A stretch of DNA of 64,000 bases from Papio anubis (Eukaryota; Chordata; Mammalia; Primates; Cercopithecidae): contig NC_044981.1 in assembly GCF_008728515.1 (NCBI RefSeq), positions 93,652,426 through 93,716,425 on the forward strand, given 5' to 3'. Within the stretch, counting starts at the first letter, position 1. Each line of letters starts with the position of its first letter. Below are positions 24,220 through 36,734 of the stretch, piece by piece. Below the pieces are notes generated by a model, which was given only the letters and a program-made list of their open reading frames with translations, was not told where the DNA came from and made no database searches. Position numbers and translations under genes: made by a program.

Positions 24220-25130
24220 TCTATACTAATATATTGTTATGTGTTAATAATATGTATTATAATAATATATTATAATATTATATTATGTATAATATATTTT
24301 TACCTAAGAGGAAATATATATATATATATATATTTTTTTCCCCCCCAAGAGGAGGCTTGATTAGAAAATATGCATTTTTCTGTCAGTGTGGCAAAACAGA
24401 GTCTATACCTTTTATTTACCACTTAATCTCAACACAATCAGGAGCAAAACTATGGACCTAAATAAAACCTAAATACAATTCTCACTACTGACTTATTTGA
24501 AAGTTTTAAAAACTAAATCAAATACTCACATATGCCACTTGTGTTCACAAAAATCTCATATAAATATTCTACATATAGAATATATATGATTCTGTATATA
24601 GAAGATAAATTTCTCATATCTTCTATGTATGGAAGATATAAAAATTTATATTTAAAATATATTAATTATATTAATATTTATTATATATTAAGAAAAATAA
24701 TTAATATCCTAATTATATATTTAATATATTATAAATATATAATTTATATATAATATGTAAGTTAATATTCCATATCTTCTATACTCATAACATAAAATAT
24801 ATTATATCATATTATATATTATAATATTTATATTATTTATTCTAAATTTTAAAATATATAATATTTATAATGCATTTATATGTATAATATGTTAATTTAT
24901 AGAATATCAATATTTGTAATACATATATAGAATATGTATTTTATATTAGAATCTATATACTATAAAATATGTAATATATCAGAGTACTATTACAGAATAT
25001 ATACTATGTATGATGTATTTTAATGCATGTTTTTATATTATATAATATTTAATGTATATAAGCATAATATAATATATAGTATAATAATAGTATACATATT
25101 ATTTTGTATACTGTTCTTTAGAATATAATA
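24220..25130. repeat. A/T island of about 0.9 kb
   Basis: The DNA is almost pure A/T for about 900 bases, with pure TA runs (for example near 24316-24332), many ATATTATA-like self-complementary words and only scattered G/C. It includes a C7 run near 24342-24348 and one less extreme insert at 24352-24530. The frame at 24532-24753 (+) is an Ile/Tyr-rich artefact of composition. Confidence 0.85.
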
Positions 25131-25449
25131 GTAATGATAGTAACAGCAATGTTAATATCAGTATCAAGCACAGTGCTAAGCAGACTTTCATTCATCTACT
25201 TATTGAGTTATTTTACTGTGAACAGTTTTGGGGGGTAACAAGCCTAAGTTACCTTGATTAAAGCTTGTTCCCTGCTCTTTTGCTGGTTTGATCAGTAGCA
25301 GCCATGTAACAGATGGGTTGGCACCATCTTTCAAGGTCAAGTGTATCTGGGTTCTTGGATCAACATTGGATGTTTTGTTGGGTACAATGACTTAAGTGTT
25401 TCCATTTTAAAGGTGTAAAGATGAAGCTATTTACCTGGAGATTCAGGAA
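25131..25449. other. Unique DNA with a possible split MIR
   Basis: 'caagcacagtgctaagcaga' near 25163 and 'cattttaaaggtgtaaagat' near 25404 resemble two separated pieces of a minus-strand MIR, with about 200 bases of unknown sequence between. The resemblance is weak. Confidence 0.25.
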
Positions 25450-26885
25450 GCAAAGACATCATTTTCTTTTTAATTTTTTATTTGAGTAGCTTTAGGGGTA
25501 CATGTAGTTTTTAGTTACATGGATTAATTGTATATTGGTGAAGTCTGGGCTTTTAGTGTGCCTATCAGCCAAATAGTGTACGTTGTTCCCAATGCTTGAT
25601 TTTTTTCATCCCTCATCCCCCTTCCATCCTCCCTCCTTGAGTATTCAATGTCCATTAAGCCACTCTATATGGCTTTGTATACACGTAGCTTAGCTCCCAC
25701 TTATGTAAGAACATGTGGTATTTGGTTGTCTATTCCTGAGTGATTTTGCTGAAGATAATGCTTGCTGCAAAAGACATTTCATTCCTTTTTATGGCTGAGT
25801 AGTATTTTATGATATATATATATATATATCTCAATCACATTTTCCCTATTCACTCATCAGTTGATGGACACTTAGGTTGATTCTACATCTTTGAAATTGT
25901 GAATTATGCTGCAATAAACATATGCATGCAAGTGTTTTTTTGATGTAATGACTTCCCTTCCTTCGGATAGATATCCAGTAGTGAGATTGCTGGATTGAAT
26001 GGTAGATCTACTTTTAGTTCTTCAAGAAATCTCCATACTATACGAATTTACATTCCCACTAGCAGTGTGTAAGAGTTCCCTTTCACATTCATTCACATCT
26101 ATTGTTTTTTGACTTTTTAATAATGGCCATTCTGGTTGGGGTAAGATGGTATCTCATTGTGGTTTTAATTTGCATTTCCTTGATGATTATTGATGTGGAA
26201 CATTTTTTTCATATGTTTGTTGGATGTTTGTATATCTTCTTTGGATAAATGTCTGCTCACGTCATTTGCCCACTTTTTAATCTTTTTAATGGAATTGTTT
26301 TTTTTTTTTTTTCTTGATGATTTGTTAGAGTTCCTTGTAGATTCTGGACATTACTCCTTCATCAGATGCATAGTTTGCAAATGTTTTCTTCCATTCTGTA
26401 GGTTGTCTGTTTACTCTATGAATTATTCCTTTTGATGTGCAGAAGTATTTTAGTTTAATTATGTCCCATTTATTTATTTTCCTTTTTGTTGTCTTTGCCT
26501 TTGAGGTCTTAGTCATAAATTTTTTGCCTAGGCCAATGCCCAGAAGAGTTTTTCCTAGGTTTTCTTCTAGAATCTATATGGTTTCAGGTCTTAATTTAAG
26601 TCTTTAATTCATCTTAAATTAATCTTTGTATGTGATAAGAGATAGGGATCCAATTTCACTGTGGCTATAGGAGTCACAATTTCACATGTGACTATCCAAT
26701 ATATGTCTACTTTTATACCAGTACCATACTGTTTTGGTTACTATAACCTTGTAGTATAATTTGAAGTCAGGTAATATGATGCCTCCATATCCATTCCTTT
26801 TGCTTAGACTTGCTTTGGTTATTTGGGCTGTTTGTTGACTCCGTATAATTTTAGAATCTTTTTTTCTAATTGCAAAGACATTATT
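25450..26885 (-). mobile_element. L1 (L1MA/L1PB-like) 3' end with 14-bp TSD
   Basis: This is a 1.4 kb minus-strand L1 comprising the 3' UTR (about 25464-25800) and the end of ORF2 (to 26871). The target duplication is GCAAAGACATCATT at 25450-25463 and GCAAAGACATTATT at 26872-26885, one mismatch in 14. The 3' UTR wording ('gtacatgtagtttttagtta') is that of an older primate or pre-primate L1. An ORF2 fragment reads on the minus strand at 26325-26516 with the conserved NRQPTEW motif. Confidence 0.92.
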
Positions 26886-29239
26886 AAAGAAAAAATAAGA
26901 TGTCCCTGTATTGTGATTTTGCAGTTAGTATATACATGTATATCACTAATTACAGGGAACACAGCACAGAAATGATTTCTACTTTACCAATGTTGGATCA
27001 AATCTTTCCATTAAGGGAGAGATCCAAAGACATACAGTGCTGGCTTCCGTGATGTCATCTTTATGTACCCATACATATTCTCTGCAGAACCAATAACTCT
27101 GAAAGAAAATGTGTCTCCTTAAAACCTCTTAATTTTCCTAATCTGTTTTAAAAGGTAGCACATTTTCTTTAACTTCTTTGTGGCTGCTGTTATGATTTTT
27201 CTTTCTTCTAGCTGAGTATTTTAAAAATTATTTTGCTTTTAATATGTTTCATGTTTCTGTCCTAGACTGAGTCTTCCATATTTTATAATGGCTGAATTAG
27301 GATAAGCAGTACCCACTTCTCATTCCACTTCTCTATCTGCTTCTCAGGATTTGAATTCCCTTTTATTCTCTCCCTAAATATAAGCTCCTTGTCATTTACT
27401 AGTTTGAATCACATGATCTCAAAATAAGTGAACTCCAGGCATCTCACAGTCATTATTTACTCTGATCTTCTTAACCAAAGAAGGCAGCTATTGTCCATTC
27501 TGTACCCAGAGTTATCATTGGTTCCACACAGGTCTTCCCCAAGAGGTGTCACCTTAACTATGAGATATGAGATCTCTAACACCTCTTATTTTCATACTCT
27601 GTGTACCACAGTTGTGTTTTGGAGCTAGAAGCTTCCTAATAGAGTGACTTAAGAAAAGCAAATACCCAAAAACTCAAGGAAAGACCTCAGGGATGCTACT
27701 CCTATTCTTTTTCCTCTTATGAAAACCTATCTCCTCTTCAGAGAAAACAGAATTTGTAAGCACAATATGCAGAAGCTGCAAATTGCCTCCAAACATCTAT
27801 ACTCCCTTTTAATGCATTAAAATCTTTTAACTATTTGTGCTATATTGTGTATTTTTTTAGTAGGAACTGTTTTTCCCATTCAAATATGTTATTGGAAGAC
27901 TGTATTAATTACCTAAATCTAAGGCTAGTGTGTTTTTTCCATATACAAGAGAGGTGAAAAATCTATTTCCTAGCTTCCATGCAGGAGATTTTCTTGACAT
28001 TCGATTCAGAAGCCAGTTTCATAATTATATGCCAATCATTTTGATGAGAAATTTCATTATTTCTTCTTAAGAGATAATGTATATCAACATGTGAATTCAG
28101 ATGATACACTTCAAAGAAGCAAAAATAAAATTGGGGCAGTATTTTAAGTTGTTGTTATCCTTTTCTATAATTAAGTTCAGAATAAAAGTATGTGACATAA
28201 AATTACACACATTAGCAGAAACTTTAAAAATAATAAAAAGGAAGAAATATTCACAAAGTCAACCATTACATTAAAATTCATTTTTGCTGGGTTAGCTGAA
28301 AAGACCATGAAAAAAATCCACCTGCCATTCAGTTTAATTTCTTGTGTTTAGAGCTCTACAGCATTCTGTGTAAAACTAATCAATAAAAAGGATTTATGAG
28401 ACCTTGAAATAGAACAGTCGAAAGAAGGAAATTATAGTCAGTTTTAGTTATTAAAGATTTTCACCACTAAATTTAGTATAAGGGAAACGTTATACATCTT
28501 TTTTAGCTGAAACAGGGCATTTATCAAGTACATGGATTGGGGAGACAATTGTGCTTAGACCTGCTGTAATGTGTCTTTATTTGTTGCTCACCGTTTAATG
28601 TTGGCTGTGTTGAAGTAGGTCCAAACAGAAGGGAAATGGTATTGGAAAAACTTGTTTTTGCAAAAAAAACACAATACAAGTAGCCACAGTGAGCCATCAC
28701 CTACATGTAAGATTTTTTAAAAAGTATTTATGAATTCTGATTCAGTCCATGTTAAATTGCTTTGTTTGACAATATCTTTAAAAGAATGAAGGCAGGACAA
28801 GGAAAGTAGAAGGCATGGGAAAGAGGAAGTGAGGAGGAAAAGGAGGCAAAACCCACCAACACCTCAAATGGCTTTTCACTATTGTGAAATCAAAACGCAG
28901 TCCTGATAATATTCAAAGACCAAACCATCACTGATTTTCATTTATTTTCAGTATCTTAATATTTGCAGGACGATGAGCATTTCTGAAAATAGTTATACAT
29001 GGGCTGTGTAATATTGTTGCTTGGTGACAGTGAGTTTTGTGAGACTGCCCTGAAGCATTTGGGGACTGTGCATACTGTCTGGAGACTTTTAGTTATGTAC
29101 ATTTCTCAGCAGGGTAATGTGAGAAAATTTTAGAATTTAGCTTTTGTTTGATATATTACAAATGACAGATGGAAAATTGAAATATTTTTAAAAGAAAAAA
29201 ATGCAATTATGCACAGAACATAAAACTGCCGTAATAACA
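26886..29239. other. Unique non-coding DNA
   Basis: I recognise no repeats and no supportable gene in 2.3 kb. Frames are short and without domains. Confidence 0.5.
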
Positions 29240-29420
29240 ATGGTACTTAGCATTTATGCTGAGTTCTTCATCTACAAAGTACTTTACAAACAACTAATGA
29301 AGCCTTGTAACACTCCTGAAAGACAGGTAAGCATCATTACTGCCATTCTACAGATGGAGAAAATGAGGCATGGAGGTTGAATATCTTTGCCTAAGGCTAC
29401 TGGGAATAAATAGGAACATT
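29240..29420 (-). mobile_element. MIR fragment, minus strand
   Basis: 'ccattctacagatggagaaa' then 'atgaggcatggaggttg' and 'tgcctaaggctactgggaat' are the reverse of the MIR core. The upstream part, 'caaagtactttacaaacaac' with 'aatgaagccttgtaacactc', fits the MIR 3' half. Confidence 0.65.
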
Positions 29421-30018
29421 TGAATTAAGGTTTAGGGATTCAGTCCTTTCTGGATAAAAGATCAGGGGACCAGCATTATTTGAATTAAAACAATGAAGGT
29501 TTAATACTAAATATTATCCCTTTTGAAAAGAAGATATACTCATCATTCAGTTAACATGGATTTTCTTATAAGTTGAAATTATACCTGCCTTCAGAAAACA
29601 ACAATAACCTGTTCTGAGTTTATTTCCCTCATTCATTCTCAGTCTCCACAGTTATCCCCATAGAACGTCTTTACTGAATGACGAGATGATGAGGGGCTTT
29701 ACAGTCAGTGTCACCTCAAAGCATTGAGGCTCGAGTTTGCTTTATATTAAAGTTGCAAATCATATCAATAGGCTTCATTTCATATTATGACAGGCTTCTC
29801 ATTTCTGATGAGTAATAATTATTAGCAATTTCAAAATCCTATATTATGTGAGAAAAAGGTAGATTTTATATCTTTCTGCTAGTTAACTCTCTCCATAATT
29901 TTCCTGAATCCCAAAATTATTGCTCAAGATACAGAACGTTCCAAAGAAATGATTCTCAGCCTGAAAGCAATGACCTGGGAGACTGTATTTTTGGAGGCTT
30001 TGCTGCCTACCTTTAAAA
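29421..30018. other. Unique DNA
   Basis: No gene or recognised repeat is seen. Confidence 0.5.
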
Positions 30019-30301
30019 GGCATGCAGTTTTTGTTTTAGTTTTGTTTGTTTGTTTGAGGTAGGGTCTCGCTCTGTGACCCAGGCTGTAGTGCAGTGGCAC
30101 AATCTTGGCTCACTTTAACCTCAGCCTCCTGGGTTCAAGCAATTCTGGTGACTCAGCCTTCCGAGTAGCTGGAACTACAGGTGTGCACCACCACATCTGG
30201 CTAATTTTTTGTATTTTTAGTAGAAACGGCTTACTGTGTTGGCCAGTCTGGTCTCAAACTCTTGGCTTCAAGTGATCTGCCCACCTCGGCATGCAGTTTT
30301 T
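30019..30301 (-). mobile_element. Old Alu, 5'-truncated, with 14-bp TSD
   Basis: A minus-strand Alu (oligo-T side 30033-30056) runs from 'gagacc'-type right-arm sequence to 'cccacctcggc' and stops there, so the first part of the left arm is missing. The perfect target duplication GGCATGCAGTTTTT lies at 30019-30032 and 30288-30301. It is diverged, of AluJ/old S type. Confidence 0.93.
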
Positions 30302-30719
30302 AACCAATGTTTTGTAGAGTTAGAAGCACAATGTGGAAAATAGCAGAAATTTTAGGAAAATCTTCCCCCCTCTTTTTTTTTTCTCTTTGGAAGATCGATG
30401 ACCTTGTTTTCATGTATACATATTTGTAAATTCCCAGCCCCTAGGATCTTACTCACCAACTGAGGGGACAAGATTTGAAAAAATAGTGAGAAGTTCACTT
30501 AACAGTATCGTATGAAAATATATAATTAAGTCATACTCTCGTAAATGTTGAGGAAACATGAAAAGGAAAAGAGATTGCTTTTTTTTTTTTTTTTGCTAAT
30601 GTACTGAAAACACTGTTTGCCAAACTGATTTTGATTTGTACACGTGGCAAATATTTAAAGAATTTGATTCTAAAAATTATTCCCATAAACTTGTTTTTAA
30701 AAAGTTCTCAACAAAGAAA
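30302..30719. other. Unique DNA
   Basis: No gene is seen. Two T runs (30371-30382 and 30579-30595) are present. Confidence 0.5.
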
Positions 30720-30850
30720 ATGTTATAAACTTAGAATCTGGTGATGGTTGCACAACTCTGTGAATACACCACAACCTTTTAATTATATGCTTTATGATGT
30801 AAATTTCATGTTATATGAGTTATAACTCAATAAAGACATATATATATTTC
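30720..30850 (+). mobile_element. Old L1 (L1M) 3'-end fragment
   Basis: 'gatggttgcacaactctgtg' with 'aatacaccacaacctt' and, after a gap, 'gttatatgagttataactca' and 'ataaag' follow the well-known 3' end of old L1M elements, including the terminal AATAAA signal. Confidence 0.55.
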
Positions 30851-31019
30851 AAGGTTCAGAAAATGACATGCCACTCCCCCACCCCACCCCATCCCAACTT
30901 CAGTGCTAGTCGGCTTTATCTCCCAGGACCTATGCTCTATCTGTTTGGTATATATTCTTCAGAGGATTTGGAAGGAATTATTTTTTTCTCTTCTCACTTT
31001 GTTTCTCTTGTCTCTGCAG

Positions 31020-31410
31020 GAACCACTCGGGTGCCCAGCTGCCGTCCATTCTCCACACTTATCCCACCTGATGGAACGCTGTTGAGAAAAACATCACTGC
31101 AATGCGTGATAAACCAACATGGGTCCCAGACCCAATAAGAGTGAAACCATCCCCCTATTTAAATGAAATTATGGCTGATGAGAAAGACAAATTAATTTCT
31201 CTGCCCCCAATATTACACAAAACTTTGGATGCTGCCATTGTTACAATTTTATTTTCCCCAGGAGCTCAGAGTCCCACCTTCATTCTTTTTGTTTAATGCC
31301 TAAGCTTGCCTCTCCGCCTGTGGAAGACTAGAATGAGCAGAGGCCATGTCTTCAATGATCTGTAAATCTAGCAAGAAACAAGATAATAAATATATTGTGT
31401 TTTCCAACCA
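31020..31410 (+). other. Possible cryptic terminal exon (non-coding)
   Basis: A strong 3' splice-site pattern ends at 31019: a long pyrimidine tract (about 30988-31014, only a few purines) followed by GCAG and then G. Downstream, AATAAA occurs at 31385-31390 followed by a GT/T-rich stretch at 31395-31404, as a cleavage site would show. The frames crossing the site are short and without known domains, so if transcribed this would be an lncRNA exon. No promoter or partner exon is identified. Such pattern pairs also occur by chance. Confidence 0.2.
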
Positions 31411-32530
31411 AATCTGTGAATGATTAGATTGATTGGTTAATGATTACATGGATTAACACATCATTTCTATTTTCTCTCTCCTCCCTTACTTCTTGTTTTA
31501 ATGATACCTTCCAAGTTTTATTTCTCCAAGCCTCACCCCTTAAATATACAAGAGGACAACAATTTGCAAAATAAATTTCTATTGGCCCTAACTGCTAAAT
31601 ACTGAAATAGATTTCAAGTAATACGAGTGTTTTTGAAACCACCTAAATCTGGAAGCCACCCTGCAAGGAACAAGGGTTGCAAAGTGAACAAGTCAGACAT
31701 GTAAAAATAAAGATGACAAAATGGAAGGCAATTAATGCCTGTAATGGAGGTGGGGAAGAGGGGAACGACAAGTTAATAAGAAATTTATTTTTAAATACTT
31801 TCTGCCATAAAATATCCATGCTTATTTTAGAAAATACATAAAATATTTAAGAATTAAACATCTTTAAAAAATCACATGAACTCATCACCCTGCAACAAAA
31901 CACAGATGAGTGCACACACTTAAACACACAGTAATTTTCAATTAGCGTATAAAGTTAATATCCTGCTAAGTACAAGATACTATATCATGAGCATTTTGTC
32001 TCACCAATATTCTATGAAAACATAATTGTAATTATTACAGAATATTCTGGAAAGTGAATATACAGTGATTCATCCAGTCATTTCCCTATTAACATACATT
32101 TTGTAATTGCAATTTATCACTGCCACACAGTATCTTCTTAAATAACCTCATTTATAAGTTTTGTTTTAATGTTTTTATTATTTTCTATTTAATATAATGT
32201 TTATACAATCTTACATAATATAATGTTATAATGTTAGGATTTTACTCCATAAGGTGTATACATTATTTTAATGCTCTTTCCACTGGATGCCCAAAGCCCT
32301 CAGTAAGTTTAGTGAATAACGGTACAATGCCCAAATATGTAAAAGTTTTTCTCTTCCTTAATTTTTAGCATTTTGCACTGTATTTTATTTTGAATAAATT
32401 AAAGAACTCATTTAAAGTACCTTTCATAGTGTCTCATATAATGAGGTATCATACATAATGGTATTATTGTAAATTTTGTTGCTAATAATGACGTACATAT
32501 ACTTGCTCAATTACTAGGAAAATGAATGCT
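31411..32530. other. Unique or unrecognised A/T-rich DNA
   Basis: There is no gene. Parts of 31790-32250 have the look of old LINE 3' sequence but cannot be assigned. Confidence 0.4.
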
Positions 32531-33138
32531 TAAACTTTCTTTTATTATCAGTGGGTTATGTCTTATATTTATTGACCATTCATATTTCTTCTGTGAATTT
32601 TCTTGTCTTTTATTTATTGTTTATCAGTATATTTCTTTTTTCTCTAGATTTTGTGTTAAAAAACACTATATTATGTAGTAGCAATATTATCCCTTTATTA
32701 TTTTTATTTTGAATATTTTCTTTATCAATTACCTTTTAATTTCTTATGAATTATTTTGCATAAAAAGTCTATAATGATTAATAAAATACATTGATACTTT
32801 AAACATTATTATATATGCTATTATTTTTATACTTAGAATAGTTTTTCCCAAAGTTTAATCTATGAAACACTAGGCTTCTAAAAAGTTTTGTTAAATAAAT
32901 AAAATTATATGGTGTAATAAGTTTGATGAAAATGAAGATATATGAATTTAAGTGGTTTTCTTTCATATTTTTTATGTTTGTAGGAAGCTAATACACACTG
33001 TAGTGCCAAAGGGCATTGACAAAACATATTTGACTATGGCACCCTCCATTCATAAAGCATTTCGTGCGGTTGGTGTGTCTCAGAATACATTTTAGTTGAC
33101 CTATATAGAAGCTATTTATCTGTTCCAAGACCATATAA

Positions 33139-33581
33139 AAAACGTAAACCAGGCCAGGTGTGGTGGCTCGTGCCTCTAATCCCAAATTTTTGGGAGGCCG
33201 AGGTGGGTGGATAACCCAAGGTCAGAAGTTTGAGACCAGACTGGCCAACATGGCAAAACCCTGTCTCTACTAAAAATAAAAAAAATTAGCTGGGTGTGGC
33301 AGGGCACCCCTGTAGTCTCAGCTACTCGGGAGCCTGAGACAAGAGAATCCCTTGAACCTGATAAGCATAGCTTGCTGTGAGCCAACATTGTGCCACTGAA
33401 CTCCAGCCTGGGCAACACAGCGAGACTTCCAAAACAAAAGAAAGAAAGGGAGAGAGAGAGAGAGAGAAAGGGAGAAAGAGAGAAAGAAAAAGAGGGAGAG
33501 AGGGAGGGAGGGAAGGAGGGAGAAATGAAGGAAGGAAGGAAGGAAGGAAGGAAGGAAGGAAGGAAGGAAGGAAAACTTAAA
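33139..33581 (+). mobile_element. AluS with purine microsatellite tail
   Basis: The Alu dimer runs from 'ggccaggtgtggtggctc' (33152) to 'ccagcctgggcaacacagcg' (about 33403-33422). The A tail has turned into a purine microsatellite ending in about 12 GGAA units (33527-33574). The flanks AAAACGTAAA (33139-33148) and AAAACTTAAA (33572-33581) are a likely target duplication with one mismatch. Glu/Lys/Arg/Gly-rich frames at 33377-33647 are translations of the purine repeat, not genes. Confidence 0.92.
33436..33574. repeat. Purine-rich microsatellite ending in (GGAA)n
   Basis: A GA/GAAA/GGGA mixture (33436-33526) leads into an uninterrupted GGAA run of about 12 units. It grew from the tail of the adjacent Alu. 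Confidence 0.95.
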
Positions 33582-34830
33582 GTATACTTTAAAAAATTTT
33601 TAAAGCGTCATTGTATATTCATTTATTTGTTTGCTTTATTTATTTAACAACTTTTTGCAAGTTATTTGTTTAGTAAATATTATGAATTAGGGCTCTTTTT
33701 TAACTCAATAATTAATTCTCCCAATACCATTTGTTTAGAAACTTACATCTTTTAATCCTTTGGTTTATGATGCCCTCTGTTTTTGCCATAACCTAAATTA
33801 TGATATATACTATAGTGTGTCCAAATACTATCTATTCTGTTCTATTAATCTGACTGTAGTTCATGAACCAGAACTACAGTGTTTTAACGTCATAACATAT
33901 TTAAACACCTGTCTTAATATATTAAAAGAGGTGAATTATTTTTCTTTCTCCATAATGTTCATAGATACATTTACCTGTTTGTTCTCACAAATGAACTTTG
34001 AATTATTTTACCATGATCTCAAATAACATTTATTAACCCTATCATTAATTTGAAAGTTATTTGCATATTTTTAAAAATCCAGTGCTCCGTTATGGAAATA
34101 CAGTTTCTATTTTCATTATATCGAAGTTTTTATTTATATTGTTTAATAAAGTATTTTAAGACTCCTGATATAGGTTGTGTACATTTCTTAATAACATATT
34201 ACTATTTTGTGAATAGTACCTTTTCACATTAGGTACACTAATTGGTTATTGCTGCTGTACAGAAAAACTATCAACTTTTGCCATTTAATTTGTATCCAAT
34301 CACTGTAATGAACTTTAATATTAATTCTCAGACTTTTGCAGATTATTCTCTTGAGTTCTCTATTTAAATAGTCATATTGTCTACAAATAATAACAAAAAT
34401 TTGCCTTCACTTATTTCAGTATTATATTTTATTGCCTTGGCAAGAAAGTCAAAGTCTGTGTTAATTAGTAAGGGTATTAGCAAATACTCTTTTTTTGTAA
34501 ATATAATATTCAATAGTTTTAAAAATAATTTTTAAGGTATGTTATCAATTCATAATTTGGTAGGAATTAATTTTGAAAAATTAGGAATGAGTGGTGAGTG
34601 CTATTGAAGGCATTTTTACCAACAAATGAGATCAAAATAAATCTTATGGGATTTCCTCTTGTATTACCTATCTATATCTACCTACCTACTTACTTATCTA
34701 TTTATCTCCCTGTCTATTCACATATATAAATATCACTCTATACATTAAGATGCATATATATGTAGTTGCATGCATAGCATATACTACAACACACACATAC
34801 ACATTTCTATGTCTATTACTAAAACACCTG

Positions 34831-36323
34831 ACTTTCCTTCGCTAAATTCTCTGGTTGAGGTTCAAAAGGTTTCTAGAGGCCATGTCTTAGTGCTTAATAC
34901 TCTCATATCGTTTTCTTATGTGAGCTCAGATTTCTGTAATAAATCATTTTCAGATTCTTCTTGGGCCTCAGTATAATGTTCTCTTTATCTTTCCTGCGAG
35001 ACCTTGTGGTGTTGTTTTTGTTTTTTCCTCTTTGCTATTCTTAAGTCAAAGTCATCCAGATTCAGTGTTTACCATCAGAAAATGTATCAATTTCATTTGA
35101 TGCTGCTCACTCTCTACCAGGTACTAACCAAATCACCTTTTAATATCAGTATAGATGAAAGGGTACCTAATGTCTGAGTCTTAGCCATACATCAGTGTCT
35201 AACAAAAGTTTATCAGTTTCATGTCTCTAGACTGAAATAGAACCATTTTCCAACTCCATTATCTGTATCATTGACACTTTGCAGATGAAATACAAGGGCA
35301 ATACTATACTGTACTACTTTAGGAGCTTCTGCCTATAGTCCATTTATGGTTCCACACCTGGAGGATGATATTTTCTAAGATGTAACTCCCCCTGTTCAAC
35401 CCTGTACCACCTGCTTGTGTTTTTAATTCAGATGTGCATACTCATGTGTGATGGGGTTGGAAGAGGTGTTAGGGGAAGGTGGAGGATAAGTGAGCCTTGG
35501 TACCTTAAGAAACAACACTTTTACATAAGAATGACGGCCTAGTGTCCTGTTAGGTTCTGACCTGGTGTCTCTAGATTGTGGGCATTCAGTGAGGTTTCAA
35601 TGAGACGTCTGCCTGTTGTTTTTAAGGAAACATGACTCCTCTGTTGTAGGGAAAGAGATTGGAGAAGACCATTAATTATTTTTATCATAATCTTCCATTA
35701 CTCTGCTATTCAGTGAAAATCTTTCTCCCAACCACCTCCGAATCAAGCATTATGTCCTCTGACAGTCTTAATTTTCTGTGTTTCTGTGAGTTGCATCTTT
35801 TGTTCTGTCTTCATAGATTTGTTGGGAAGCGGGGAGACATTAGAGACACTGACTGAAGAATTGCTTTGTAAGTGCCCAATTAAAGTAGAACCTGGGTGAA
35901 GAAATTCAGGGTTTTCAAAGAAGGATAAAATTCACAGAAACAAATTGGAAGAAGTTTACTCCATTCTGTTCTAGAACATTTCAAGGCTGTTTTATAAAAG
36001 AAGACATTAAAGTTAAATAAAAAACCTTTGGTCAAAAACTTAGAAACTTTAAACTTACTTTGTGTAGTGATCACATGATAAAACTACTTCATATAAAAAC
36101 ACTATGAAGCTATTAGACCATATATATTCTCAAAGAAATTAAGACAATGAGAAAAATATAATATACCAGTGACTACTTTTCAAAATTATTACCATTTAGG
36201 TATAGAACAATTTTTATAAAGAATAACAAAATACTTAAAAACATATTGACATATCAACAATGTGTCTGATCGTTTTTGAAATCATCCTCCAAAGGATTTT
36301 GTTAATTTTCAGTCTTCCCCTAG
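34831..36323. other. Unique DNA
   Basis: No gene or named repeat is seen. Frames at 34770-34976 (+), 35659-35856 (+) and 35880-36074 (-) lack recognisable domains. Confidence 0.45.
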
Positions 36324-36328
36324 ACACT

Positions 36329-36734
36329 TGTATTAATCTAGGTTCTCCAGAGAAGCAGACTCAATAGGAGATAAACTCACACACACTAACAATAAGAAAT
36401 TGGTGCACACAATTAAAAAACCTGGAAAGTCCAAGATCTGCAGTCAGAAAGAGCTGATAGTATAAGTTTCAGTCCAAGTCTAAAGGGAGGAGAAGACTAA
36501 TGTCCCAGCTAGAAGGCAGTCAAGCAGAAAGAATCATTTTATTCTATTCAGGCCTTCAACAATTTGGATGAGGTCCACTCATATTGTGGAGAGAAATCTG
36601 TTTCACTCACTCTACTTATTTGAATGTTAATATCATCCAGAAACACCCCCATAGACACTCCCAGAATGATGCTTAACCAAATATCTGGGCATCCCATTGT
36701 CCACTTAAACTGAGGAATGAAATTAACCATCGCA
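36329..36734 (-). mobile_element. 3' LTR of the ERV-L provirus (MLT2-type)
   Basis: On the plus strand it starts TGTATTAATCTAGGTTCTCC and ends AATTAACCATCGCA, so on its own strand it has TG...CA ends. It is about 406 bp. It pairs with the longer copy at 42892-43750: shared stretches include 'gaaacaccc'/'gaaacatcc' regions and 'accaaatatctgggcatccc' versus 'accaaatctctgggcaaccc'. Confidence 0.88.

Larger units (their letters stand above)
32531..34830 (-). mobile_element. Very old L1M fragment, minus strand, split by an Alu
   Basis: Read on the minus strand this is degraded ORF2. Plus-strand phrases such as 'ttattgaccattcatatttc' with 'ttctgtgaattttctt' (32569), 'ctattctgttctattaatct' (33833) and 'attgccttggcaagaaagtc' (34432) match the antisense of L1 ORF2 in the correct order. 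An AluS (33139-33581) splits it. The last 180 bases become TATC/TACC-rich low complexity (34667-34720). No frame survives. Confidence 0.6.

Noticed and set aside
24532..24753. Ile/Tyr-rich 73-codon frame
   Set aside because: It is a product of the A/T island's composition, not a gene.
33377..33647. Glu/Arg/Lys/Gly-rich frames
   Set aside because: They are pure translation of the purine microsatellite in the AluS tail.
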